Shown here one piece after another: positions 8,430 through 16,542 of a DNA stretch of 64,000 nucleotides. The DNA lies in assembly GCF_001953885.1 (NCBI RefSeq), contig NZ_MQUS01000002.1, positions 248,001-312,000 on the forward strand, read 5' to 3'. The stretch's first letter is position 1. Each line of letters begins with the position of its first letter. The position numbers and the translations under genes were made by a program. The DNA comes from Streptomyces sp. IMTB 2501 (GTDB lineage: Bacteria > Actinomycetota > Actinomycetes > Streptomycetales > Streptomycetaceae). The notes beneath the pieces are model-generated. The model was given only the letters and a program-made list of their open reading frames with translations. It was not told where the DNA came from and did not search any database.

Positions 8430-9842
8430 GTGTTGGCCATGGCATTCCCCGTCGATCTCCGCCGATGTCAGCTGCTCGGGCTGGCCGGTACCGCCTTCCT
8501 CGCGCTGGGCGGTGAGACCGCCGGTGCCCTGCCCGTGCAGGACCTGCTGGCGCCCGCCTCGGCTCAGGCGGCGCTCGGGCTGGTGGGGGTCTACTTCGGA
8601 GTCGTCCTGCTGATAGCGGCCTGGGTGCTGCTCGGCCGACTGGTGCGCGGACCGCAGCCGCCCACCCCGCGCGCCCTGCTGCTCGTACTGGCCGTGTGGG
8701 CGGCACCGCTGCTGCTCGCGCCGCCGTTGTTCAGCCGGGACGTCTACAGCTACCTGGCGCAGGGCGCCATGGCCCATGCCCACATGAACGTCTACGCCCA
8801 TGGCCCCGCCCAGCTCGGCGGCCCGCTCGCCGACGAGGTCGCCCCGATGTGGCAGCACACCGGCGCCCCCTACGGCCCCGCCTTCCTCGGGCTGGCCTCC
8901 GCGCTGACCGGACTGACCCGCGGCGAACTGCCCGCCGGACTGCTCGGCATGCGCCTGGTCGCCCTGCTCGGCGTGGCCCTGATGGCGCTGGCGCTGCCGC
9001 GCCTCGCCCGGCACAGCGGCGCCGACCCGGCCGCCGCCCTCTGGCTCGGCGCCCTCAACCCGCTCGTCCTGCTGCACCTGGTCGCGGGTGCCCACAACGA
9101 CGCCCTGATGCTCGGTCTGCTGGGGCTCGGCCTGGTCGCCGCACGCGGGGACCGGCCGGCCGGCGGCGTCGTCGGAGCGGTCCTCGTCACCCTGGCCGCC
9201 CTGGTCAAGGCGCCGGCCGCGCTCGGGCTGCTGGCGGTCGTGGCCCTCCAGGTCCGCTGCGGCCGGCGCCCGCTGCCGGCTGTCGCGACCACGGCGGCGG
9301 CCTCCGCCGTGACCACGGTCGTCGCGACGGCCGTCGCGGGCACCGGGTACGGCTGGATCGACGCCCTGGGCACCCCGGTCTCCCCGCACAACTGGGCCCT
9401 GACCAGCCTGCTCGGCCGCGCCACGGGCGCCCTGCTGGAACATCTCGGCAGCAGCCTGGCCCCGTTGGCCGTCCCGGCCTGGCATGTGCTCGGCCTCGCC
9501 GCCACCGCCGTCGCCGTGGCGCTGATATGGCGCCGGCTACGTCTCAGACCCGTGTACGCACTTGGGCTGAGCCTGCTGACGGTCGCCGTGTTCGGTCCCG
9601 CGATCCGCCCCTGGTACGTGCTGTGGGGGCTGTTCCTCATCGCCGCCGCCGCACCGAACACCTCGGTACGGCACCGGGTCGCGGCCCTGGCGGGGGTCCT
9701 CGCCCTCGCCGTCCTGCCGAGCGGCGGCCCCGCCGACCTCGGGCAGCTGGTGCTCGCCGTCTCCGGCGGGGTGCTCGGCGTGGTCGTCCTGTGGCAGGCC
9801 CACCAGGCGGCCCAGGCCCCGGTGCCGGGACGTACCGCGTGA
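8430..9842 (+). CDS. MptB-like polyprenol-phosphomannose-dependent alpha-1,6-mannosyltransferase
   Basis: A 470-residue polytopic GT-C glycosyltransferase with about 13 hydrophobic segments. The loop after TM3, PPLFSRDVYSYLAQG, carries the Asp-rich motif that binds the polyprenol-phosphate sugar, and NPLVLLHLVAGAHNDALMLGLL and IRPWYVLWGLF are typical of the MptA/MptB family, which extends the alpha-1,6-mannan backbone of lipomannan in mycobacteria. In Streptomyces the acceptor is not certain. Starts are GTG 8430 or ATG 8439. The stop overlaps the GTG of the next glycosyltransferase gene, so the two are co-translated and probably act on the same cell-envelope glycan. Confidence 0.85.
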   Translation: MLAMAFPVDLRRCQLLGLAGTAFLALGGETAGALPVQDLLAPASAQAALGLVGVYFGVVLLIAAWVLLGRLVRGPQPPTPRALLLVLAVWAAPLLLAPPLFSRDVYSYLAQGAMAHAHMNVYAHGPAQLGGPLADEVAPMWQHTGAPYGPAFLGLASALTGLTRGELPAGLLGMRLVALLGVALMALALPRLARHSGADPAAALWLGALNPLVLLHLVAGAHNDALMLGLLGLGLVAARGDRPAGGVVGAVLVTLAALVKAPAALGLLAVVALQVRCGRRPLPAVATTAAASAVTTVVATAVAGTGYGWIDALGTPVSPHNWALTSLLGRATGALLEHLGSSLAPLAVPAWHVLGLAATAVAVALIWRRLRLRPVYALGLSLLTVAVFGPAIRPWYVLWGLFLIAAAAPNTSVRHRVAALAGVLALAVLPSGGPADLGQLVLAVSGGVLGVVVLWQAHQAAQAPVPGRTA

Positions 9843-11056
9843 GCGGGCTGCTGCGCCTCCGTACGGACCGCGGCCGGGCGCTGCTCGTCCTCGTCCTCGT
9901 CGCGGCCGTGACGGTCTTCACCGCCACCGTGCCGCTGCTGCGCGGCTTCTTCGACCTGCGTGTCTATTACGGCGCCGTGCACACCTGGGTGCACCACGGC
10001 GGCCGGATCTACGACTACCGCGTGCCGGGCACCACCTACGGCTTCACCTATCCGCCGTTCGCGGCGGTCGCCATGCTGCCGCTGGCCCTGCTGGGCCGGC
10101 CGGCGGCGGTCGTGGCGTCTCTGCTGGTCAACCTGGCCGCGCTGGGGGTGGTCCTGCGGATCCTGGCCGGGGCGGACTGGCGTCGGCACGGCTGGTTCCG
10201 CTGGTCGCTGTGCCTGTGTCTGCTCGCGCTGTTCGAGCCGCTGCGGGACACCTTCAGCTTCGGCCAGGTGAACCTGGTGCTGCTCGCGCTCGTCCTCGGC
10301 GACCGCTGGCTGCTGGCGACCGGCCGGGGGCGCTGGGCGGGCGCCGGGATCGGGCTCGCCGCCGCGGTGAAGCTGACGCCCGCCCTGTTCATCGGCCTGC
10401 TGCTGCTCGCCGGGCGCCGCCGGTCGGCCGGTGTCGCGACGGCCGTCGCCGCCGCCGCGACCGCGCTGGCCGCCTGGGCGGACCCCCGGGCGTCCCGCTT
10501 CTACTGGACCGACGCGCTGTGGGACACCAGCCGGGTGGGCCGGCTCGCCTATGTGTCGAACCAGTCGCTGCAGGGTGTGCTGGCCCGCCTCGGCGAGACC
10601 GGCCGTCCGCTGTGGGCGACGGCGGTCCTGCTGACGCTGTGCGTCTGGGCGTGGCGGACCCGAGGGGCGGTGCAGTCCGGCGACTGGACGGCGGCCTTCG
10701 CGCTCACCGGGGCGGCGGCCTGTCTGGTCAGCCCCATCACCTGGGTGCACCACCTGGTGTGGCTGCTGCCTTCCTTCGCCGTGCTGCTGCGCAGAGGGCA
10801 CCCGCGGGTCGCGGGCGCCCTGTACGCGGTGCTGTGCACGAGCGTGGTCTGGCTGTGGTTCGACGACGCCTCCGGCATCGGCGGGTTCCTCGGCAGCAAC
10901 ACCTACACCTGGATCACGCTGGGTCTGCTGCTCGGTCTGCCGGCGGGTCAGTCACGCGTGGTGCGCCTGCCCTTGCCGCGCAGTCTCAGTACGACGGTCA
11001 CGGCACCGAGCCCGGACAGCCCCGCGACGACGGCGGGGACCGTCCAGTCCGAGTAG
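9839..11056 (+). CDS. GT87-family (DUF2029) mannosyltransferase-like membrane protein
   Basis: A 405-residue polytopic protein of the GT87 family (PimE-like), using polyprenyl-phosphate-mannose outside the membrane. It shows the family loop RGFFDLRVYYGAVHTW with its Asp, YGFTYPPFAAVAMLPL, FGQVNLVLLALVLGD, and VSPITWVHHLVWLLP towards the C terminus. GTG 9839 overlaps the mptB-like stop (GTGA). Its 3' end runs 109 bases into the convergent carboxypeptidase gene; the extra tail (about residues 370-405) is hydrophilic and unconserved-looking, so it may be a read-on to the first stop. Confidence 0.82.
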   Translation: MSGLLRLRTDRGRALLVLVLVAAVTVFTATVPLLRGFFDLRVYYGAVHTWVHHGGRIYDYRVPGTTYGFTYPPFAAVAMLPLALLGRPAAVVASLLVNLAALGVVLRILAGADWRRHGWFRWSLCLCLLALFEPLRDTFSFGQVNLVLLALVLGDRWLLATGRGRWAGAGIGLAAAVKLTPALFIGLLLLAGRRRSAGVATAVAAAATALAAWADPRASRFYWTDALWDTSRVGRLAYVSNQSLQGVLARLGETGRPLWATAVLLTLCVWAWRTRGAVQSGDWTAAFALTGAAACLVSPITWVHHLVWLLPSFAVLLRRGHPRVAGALYAVLCTSVVWLWFDDASGIGGFLGSNTYTWITLGLLLGLPAGQSRVVRLPLPRSLSTTVTAPSPDSPATTAGTVQSE

Positions 11057-12123
11057 TCGTCCGCCGGCCGCGATGTGGCCGCGGCGGCCACCGGCGCGGC
11101 CGGCGACGTCCGCCGCGGTTTGGCGCGCAGCCCGTCCAGCGAGCCGACCGGATCCACGCGCCCGGCCGCGTCGAAGCCCCAGTCGAGCAGCTCGCGGGCC
11201 TCGTCGTACACGGTGGACCCGCCCCTCTGAGGGTTCATCACGGTCACCAGCAGCGTGCGCCCGTCCCGGCGGGCCGCGGCGACCAGGGTGTTGCCCGCGT
11301 TGGTGGTGTAGCCGTTCTTGATGCCGATCAGCCCCGGGTACCGCTCCACACCGCCCGCGCCGGTCAGCAGCTTGTTGGTGTTCTGGATTCCGAACGACCA
11401 TCCGTCAGCGGGGAACATGGCCTGGGCGGTGGAGCAGTAACGGGCGAAGTCGCGGTTGCGCAGCCCTTCCCGGCCGAAGACGGCCAGGTCGAAGGCGGAG
11501 GACACCTGGCCGTCCTCGTCGTAGCCGTCGGGGGAGACCACATGGGTGTCCAGGGCGCCGAGCGAACGTGCCTTGGCCTGCATCTGCTTGGCCGTGGCCG
11601 CCCAGCCGCCGTTCAGCGCGGCCAGTACATGCACGGCGTCGTTCCCGGAGCTGAGGAAGACACCGCGCCACAGGTCGGCCACCTGGTAGGCGCGTCCCTC
11701 CTGGATGCCGACCAGGCTGCTGCCCGCGCCGATGTCCGCCAGCTCCTCGTTCCGCACGGTGTGCTTCATTCCGGCGGGCAAAGTCGGCAGCACGGTCAGG
11801 GCGAACAGGGTCTTCAGGGTGCTCGCGGGCGGCAGCCTGCGGTGCGCGTCGTTCGCGGCCAGCACCTCGCCGCTGCCGGCGTCGGCCACCACCCAGGACA
11901 GCGCCGACACCTCGGGCACCTCGGGCGCGTCCCGGCGCAGCCGGACCTGGGTGCCGGAGTCGTAGAGCAGGGACGGGCCGGGCATCGCCGCCCGGGGAGC
12001 GGGTGGGGCGGGTTCCCCGGCCCGGGGCCCGGCGGTGGAGGTGGCCGGCACGAGCGCCAGCACGCCCGCCACGCACAGGGAACAGGCCGACGCGGCCGCC
12101 CGATGAGAGAATCCGGTGATCAT
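10948..12123 (-). CDS. D-alanyl-D-alanine carboxypeptidase (low-molecular-weight PBP)
   Basis: A 391-residue secreted D,D-carboxypeptidase that trims the terminal D-Ala from peptidoglycan stem peptides. It has an N-terminal Sec signal with Ala-rich core (residues 8-30), the catalytic PASTLK motif with S101 and K104, an SGN motif in FLSSGNDAVH, and KNG in GIKNGYTTNAGNT in place of the usual KTG. A proline-rich spacer leads to a C-terminal TM helix (VPAVVAGLSGLGAVTVVL) and a basic tail, which anchors it outside. The start is ATG at 12123. The last 109 bases overlap the convergent GT87 gene, including the membrane anchor. Confidence 0.92.
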   Translation of the reverse strand: MITGFSHRAAASACSLCVAGVLALVPATSTAGPRAGEPAPPAPRAAMPGPSLLYDSGTQVRLRRDAPEVPEVSALSWVVADAGSGEVLAANDAHRRLPPASTLKTLFALTVLPTLPAGMKHTVRNEELADIGAGSSLVGIQEGRAYQVADLWRGVFLSSGNDAVHVLAALNGGWAATAKQMQAKARSLGALDTHVVSPDGYDEDGQVSSAFDLAVFGREGLRNRDFARYCSTAQAMFPADGWSFGIQNTNKLLTGAGGVERYPGLIGIKNGYTTNAGNTLVAAARRDGRTLLVTVMNPQRGGSTVYDEARELLDWGFDAAGRVDPVGSLDGLRAKPRRTSPAAPVAAAATSRPADDYSDWTVPAVVAGLSGLGAVTVVLRLRGKGRRTTRD

Positions 12124-12224
12124 ATGCTCAACGTACGAACGGGTCCGGTATCCCTCGCGCTGTACGGGGCCGTTCGGCCCACCCGAGCAACCCGAATGCC
12201 CGCGCCGCCCTGCTGGGAGCGGGG

Positions 12225-13373
12225 TCAGCCGGTGGGCAGGGTGGGCCGGATCTGCCGCAGGAACGCGGCGTTGTCGGCGGTGGAACGCAGCCGCTCCAGC
12301 AGCGTCTCCAGACCGGACGGTCCGCCCTCTCGGGGGCGCAGAACCCGGCGCAGACCGTGGACGGCCGTCAACTCGCCCGGGGTGAGGAGCAGCTCCTCGC
12401 GGCGGGTGCCGGTGGCGTCGAGGTCCATGGCGGGGAAGAGACGCCGGGCGGCGGCTTCCCGGTCGAGCCGCAGCTCCAGGTTGCCGGTGCTCTTCAGCTC
12501 CTCGAAGTAGTAGCCGTCGGCGCGGGATCCGGTGTCCACCAGCACGGTGGCGAGGATGGTCAGCGAGCCGCCCTCCTCGGCCTGGCGGGCGGCGCCGAAG
12601 AACCGCTTGGGGCCGAGCAGCGCACCCGCGTCGACACCGCCGCTCAGGGTGCGGCCGCCGGCGGCGGAGGCGTTGTTGTGCGCCCGGCACAGCCGGGTCA
12701 GCGAGTCCAGCAGGATCACGACGTCCTCGCCGGCCTCCACCAGGCGCTTGGCCCGCTCGACGACGAGCTCGGCGAGCGCGATGTGCTCCTTGGGCGTCCG
12801 GTCGAAGGTGGAGGCGTACACCTCGCCGCGCACCGAGCGGCGCATCTCGGTGACCTCCTCGGGGCGTTCGTCCAGCAGCAGGACCATCAGCCGGCACTCG
12901 GGGTGGTTGCCGGCCACGGCGGCGGCGAGCTGCTGGAGCAGCACCGTCTTGCCGCTCTTCGGCGGGGCCACGATGAGTCCGCGCTGGCCCTTGCCGACCG
13001 GGGCGAAGAGATCGGTGACGCGCCCGGCAAGTCCGGACGCGGGGTGTTCGAGTCGGATGCGGTCGTGCGGGTGGAGTGGGGTGAGGTCGCGGAAGTGGCG
13101 CCGGCTCCGGAGGTCCGCCGGGTCGCGTCCGTCGACGCGCGTGACCTCGGTCAGGGCGCGCTGGGCGCCCCGGACGCCCTCGACGAGGTCGCCCTTGCGC
13201 AGACCGTGGCGCCGGATCAGCGCCGGCGGGACCTGCGGATCGGCGGGCGAGGGCACAAGGCCCGCGGCCCGCAGCTGCCCCTTCCCGTGCGCGTCGATGT
13301 CGAGGACACCGGTGACGAGCCGGGCGGCCGGGGCCTGCTGGACCACGGGAGGGTGTTCGAGTGTGGTGGTCAT
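12225..13373 (-). CDS. Short Rho transcription-termination factor paralogue
   Basis: A 382-residue Rho-type hexameric RNA-dependent ATPase. The motor is intact: Walker A in APPKSGKTVLLQQL, catalytic region LLDERPEEVTEM, Walker B DVVILLDSLTRL, Q-loop SGGVDAGALLGPKRFFG, R-loop region VDTGSRADG, and STGNLELRLDREAA near the end. It is much shorter than housekeeping actinobacterial Rho (over 600 residues) because it lacks the basic, Arg/Asp-rich insert domain. The primary RNA-binding cold-shock fold is altered: where E. coli has F62, F64 and Y80, this protein has K31, Q33 and Q47. It is therefore probably a second, specialised Rho. The start is ATG 13373 with AAAGGA ahead. Confidence 0.88.
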   Translation of the reverse strand: MTTTLEHPPVVQQAPAARLVTGVLDIDAHGKGQLRAAGLVPSPADPQVPPALIRRHGLRKGDLVEGVRGAQRALTEVTRVDGRDPADLRSRRHFRDLTPLHPHDRIRLEHPASGLAGRVTDLFAPVGKGQRGLIVAPPKSGKTVLLQQLAAAVAGNHPECRLMVLLLDERPEEVTEMRRSVRGEVYASTFDRTPKEHIALAELVVERAKRLVEAGEDVVILLDSLTRLCRAHNNASAAGGRTLSGGVDAGALLGPKRFFGAARQAEEGGSLTILATVLVDTGSRADGYYFEELKSTGNLELRLDREAAARRLFPAMDLDATGTRREELLLTPGELTAVHGLRRVLRPREGGPSGLETLLERLRSTADNAAFLRQIRPTLPTG

Positions 13374-13612
13374 GGTGGGAAGTCCTTTCACGGACGTCGG
13401 GAGAGAATGGGAAGGGGGAGAGGCCGCGAGCGGGAGGCGGTGACAGCTGCCTCCGGGCGGCGGGAACGGCACCTCGGGTACGGCGGGAACGCCCTGGTCA
13501 CGAGGTGGTGCAGAGAAGAAGCCCGGGCCGGTCGGAAGCCTCGGCCGAGGGGCTGATGGAGAAGAAGCGGCACCGGTGTCCGTACGACGGGACACGCACA
13601 CGCGCTGATCGC
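13374..13612 (-). promoter_or_regulatory. Long leader of the rho-like gene
   Basis: No gene is supported here. Read on the minus strand, this is the roughly 235-base untranslated leader between the predicted promoter and the ATG at 13373. Its last 70 bases before the ribosome site are rich in C and U and poor in G (for example cctctcccccttcccattct), the composition expected of a Rho-utilisation site, so autogenous termination is possible. Confidence 0.4.
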
Positions 13613-13640
13613 ACTATACCCGTGCGGCTGTCTCGGTCAA
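13613..13640 (-). promoter_or_regulatory. Promoter of the rho-like gene
   Basis: On the minus strand TTGACC (13640-13635) is followed after 16 bases by TATAGT (13618-13613), a strong match to a housekeeping promoter. Transcription should start near 13606 and run toward the rho-like gene. Confidence 0.6.
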
Positions 13641-13699
13641 CATGAAGCCGTCCGCGCCTATTCCCGCCCGGCCTTTCCCGACCGTCAGGAGAAGCACCT

Positions 13700-14156
13700 G
13701 TGGAGACCTCCCCCGCCCGGCCCCCGTACCTTCTGGACCCCGCCGGTGGCTGCCCGCACGCCGTCGACGCGCGCCTGCTGGCCGAGGACGCGTTGGCGCC
13801 GGTCGAACTGCCCGGCGGGATCGAGGGGACGGCCGTACTCGGGCACGAGGTGCTGGAGGAGTTCCTCCAGCATCCCGAAGTCGCCAAGAAAGCACGGCAC
13901 TTCAGGGCCTTGCAGGAGGGGCAATCGCTCCCGGCTGGCCATTGCTGACCTTCGCCACCGTGCTGGGTATGACCACCGCCGACGGCGACGACCACCGGCG
14001 GTTGCGCTCCCTGGCCGGCCGGGCCTTCACACCGCGCCGGGTGGAGGAACTGCTGCCCCGCATCGCGGAGTTGACCACCTCACTGCTCGACGATCTCGCG
14101 CGCGCCGCAGACGCGGGGGAGGGCATCGCCGATCCGCGGCGGCACTTCGCCGGTGC
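13700..14156 (+). pseudogene. Cytochrome P450, N-terminal remnant, frameshifted and truncated
   Basis: GTG 13700 opens a frame reading LLDPAGGCPHAVDARL and then AKKARHFRALQEGQ, the N terminus of an actinobacterial P450. Near 13922 one base appears to be missing (ggggcaatcgct where ggggcagatcgct would be expected). The next frame then continues the protein with GWPLLTFATVLGMTTADG, DDHRRLRSLAGRAFTPRRV (the helix C heme-propionate motif) and EELLPRIAELTTSLLDDL. Homology stops near 14156, where an unrelated beta-helix gene begins. The I-helix, ExxR and heme Cys are absent. It cannot encode a working P450. Confidence 0.8.
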
Positions 14157-15481
14157 GACTTCGCCGGATACGGCGCCGCCGTGGTCGGCGACGGCTCGTC
14201 CACCAAACTGGTCCTGGACGGCGCCCGCATCAGCACCAAGGGGTGGTCCGCACCACCGTCATCGCGAACGGCGGCGCCGACGTCCTCGTCAAGGACTCCT
14301 TCCTGCGCGCCCGCAACGGCGTCCTGCCCGCCGACTACCAGGCCACCGTCGAGACGCCGTACATGGAGTCGGTGCCCTGGACGCTGGGCCTGGACGGCAA
14401 CGTCCGCGCCACCGACCTCATCGGCAAGGACAGCCGGGCCACCTACCTCAACTCGACCGTCTTCTCCGAGACCTGGGGCGCGTTGTCCGTCGAGGGCGGC
14501 AGCGGGCTCAAGCTGACCGCGATCAACAGCCACTTCGGGAACACCGGGGAGTACGGCTACGGCACCTACGCCATCGGTGACGCCACCGTCCGGGTCCTTG
14601 GCTCCCGGCTCGACGTCGGCTCCTACGCGACCATCATCGCCGGACCGGCCGCCGTCGCGCACTACGGCGACAGCACCCGCGAGGCCGTCGCCGTCCTCAA
14701 CGCCGAGCTGGAACTGGGCCTGTCCGGCGCCGAGTTGGCTGCCGTACCGGTGCGCGGCACGGTGGTGAACTCCGGGCACTTCGGCTACATGTTCTTCGGC
14801 GCCGGCACCCTCACCGTGGACGGCGGCACGGTCGTCACCTCGAAGCGGGCCACCTTCCTCAACAAGGGCCAGCAGACCGCCATCACCGTCGACGGCTCCC
14901 AGGGCGCCCGGCTCGACCCGGCCGACGGGATCATCCTGCAGATGATCGAGCTGAACGACCCGGGCCCCGTCAATGTCAACGGCAAGATGATGAACATCGG
15001 CGTCTGCACCGAGCCCGCCGGCGACCCGGAGAAGGACACGAGCTTCGACGTCGGCGCCGGCCATGACACCGGCGGGGCCGCCACCTTCACCTCCATCGCG
15101 TTCCGGGGCGACTTCTACAACGGCATGCGCAAGGGCAGGAACATGGTCCTCGCCTTCGAGGGTTCCACCGTCGAGGGCGTCATCTCGTCGACGAAGGCCA
15201 GGCACCGGGTGTCGTCCATCGACGCCTCCACCTTCTATGAGCTGGCCATTGTCACCAACACCGCGCAGGCGGCCGTCAACAACGGTGCCATCGTGCGGCT
15301 GACCGGCGGGTCGACGTGGACGGTCACCGGCACCTCGTACCTGACCCGGCTCGCCCTCGACACCGGCACGGCCCTGCGGGCCCCGCTCGGGAAGTCCCTG
15401 ACGGTGACGGTCGACGGCTCCGCGACCGCCATCACGCCCGGCAAGACCTACACCGGAGCCATCACGCTCACGGTCGGCTGA
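14157..15481 (+). pseudogene. Secreted beta-helix protein, 5'-truncated and frameshifted
   Basis: From about 14157 the sequence reads DFAGYGAAVVGDGSSTKLVL then DGARISTKG in one frame, and from about 14241 continues in another as VVRTTVIANGGADVLV, ending at 15481. The shift fits loss of one C in accaaggggtgg. The roughly 440 residues show repeated short strands ending in Gly/Asn/Asp turns (VNSGHFGYMFFGAGTLTVDG, GSTWTVTGTSYLTRL), as in right-handed beta-helix secreted proteins of Streptomyces with no known function. The start and signal peptide are missing. A short repeat, acttcgccgg, occurs twice across the junction with the P450 remnant (14144-14153 and 14158-14167), which hints at deletion by microhomology. 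Confidence 0.7.
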
Positions 15482-15503
15482 GGGCCACGGGCCGGAGGCG
15501 CGC

Positions 15504-15902
15504 TCACGCCGACCGCGCCTCCGCCTCCTTCACGATGGCGTCGAACCGCGCGCCCATCGCCTCGGCGAGGGCGTGTGCGCCGGACAGCGGCCGGACCATG
15601 ACCATGAGGTCGTCGATCAGGCCGTCCTCGTTCACATGGATGAAGTCGCAGCCGGTCAGCTCGCGGTCGCCCACCCGGGCCGTGAAGACCAGCGCGTGGT
15701 CGGGGCCGGCCGGGTCGCCGATCTCCCGGTCGTACCGGAAGTCCTCGAACACCTGGGAGACCGCGCGCAGGATCGCCGCGGTGATCGCCTTGCCCGGATA
15801 CGGCTTGAAGACGACCGGGCTGGTGAAGACGACGTCCTCGGCCAGCAGTGCCTCGACAGCATCGATGTCCCCGGCCTCGACCGCCGTGCGGAACGCGTGC
15901 AT
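15504..15902 (-). CDS. SnoaL/NTF2-like protein
   Basis: A 132-residue protein with the cone-shaped NTF2/SnoaL fold: opening helix MHAFRTAVEAGDIDAVEALL, the strand AEDVVFTSPVVFKPYPG, RYDREIGDPAGPDHALVFTA, and IHVNEDGLIDDLMVMVRP near the end. Members include polyketide cyclases and many small proteins of unknown role. ATG 15902 is preferred over 15917 because GAGGTGG lies six bases before it. It is transcribed away from a PadR regulator gene and shares its 72-base upstream region, so that regulator probably controls it. Confidence 0.82.
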   Translation of the reverse strand: MHAFRTAVEAGDIDAVEALLAEDVVFTSPVVFKPYPGKAITAAILRAVSQVFEDFRYDREIGDPAGPDHALVFTARVGDRELTGCDFIHVNEDGLIDDLMVMVRPLSGAHALAEAMGARFDAIVKEAEARSA

Positions 15903-15917
15903 CGGACCACCTCGCAT

Positions 15918-15933
15918 AGTCAACTAATTGAAT
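15918..15933. promoter_or_regulatory. Operator-like inverted repeat between the SnoaL-like and padR genes
   Basis: TCAA-ctaa-TTGA (15920-15931) lies in an AT-rich stretch of the divergent promoter region, next to the SnoaL-like start. A TAGCCT -10 hexamer for padR is found at 15962-15967. PadR proteins often bind such short AT-rich dyads in their own promoters. Confidence 0.4.
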
Positions 15934-15974
15934 AGGTGCGGATGAGATTAATCAACGGCTGCTAGCCTGTCCAT

Positions 15975-16538
15975 ATGTCGCTCAAGTACGCCGTCCTGGC
16001 CGCCCTGCTGGAGGGCGAGGCCTCGGGCTACGAGCTGTCGAAGGCGTTCGACGTCTCACTCGCGAACTTCTGGCCCGCCACCCCGCAGCAGCTCTACCGT
16101 GAGCTGGAGCGCCTCGCCCAGGACGGGTTGGTCCAGGCCCGCACCGTGCAGCAGGAGCGGCGGCCGAACAAGCGGATGTTCACGCTCACCGAGGCCGGCT
16201 GGGCAGAGCTCGGCGCGTTCGCCGCCGAGCCCCCGAAACGGCCCACGGCCATCCGCGACGAACTGCTCATCAAGATCCAGGCGATGGACGGCGGCGACCC
16301 CGAGGTCACCCGCGCGCTGATCGAGGAGCGCAGGGGCTGGGCCCAGGGCAAGCTCGACCGCTACCGCCGGGTGCGGGACCGCCTCCTCGACGGCCGCACC
16401 GAGGACGAGTACCTCCGCGAGGCCGACCGCGTCGGCCCGTATCTCACGCTCATGGCGGGGATCGCCTTCGAGGAGGAGAACCTGCGCTGGTGCGAACGGG
16501 TCCTCACGGTGCTGCGGCAGCGGGTGGCCCTAGGCTGA
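15975..16538 (+). CDS. PadR-family transcriptional regulator
   Basis: A 187-residue PadR regulator: winged helix (about 1-85; LKYAVLAALLEGEASGYELSKAF, FWPATPQQLYRELERLAQDGLV) and a C-terminal helical dimerisation domain of the PadR2/Vir_act_alpha_C type (about 95-180). It resembles phenolic-acid-responsive PadR and is close in layout to the PadR at 33303. The likely -10 (TAGCCT, 15962-15967) is only seven bases before the ATG, so the mRNA is probably leaderless. It is transcribed divergently from the SnoaL-like gene and a methyltransferase gene follows 4 bases downstream. Confidence 0.9.
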   Translation: MSLKYAVLAALLEGEASGYELSKAFDVSLANFWPATPQQLYRELERLAQDGLVQARTVQQERRPNKRMFTLTEAGWAELGAFAAEPPKRPTAIRDELLIKIQAMDGGDPEVTRALIEERRGWAQGKLDRYRRVRDRLLDGRTEDEYLREADRVGPYLTLMAGIAFEEENLRWCERVLTVLRQRVALG

Positions 16539-16542
16539 GGAG

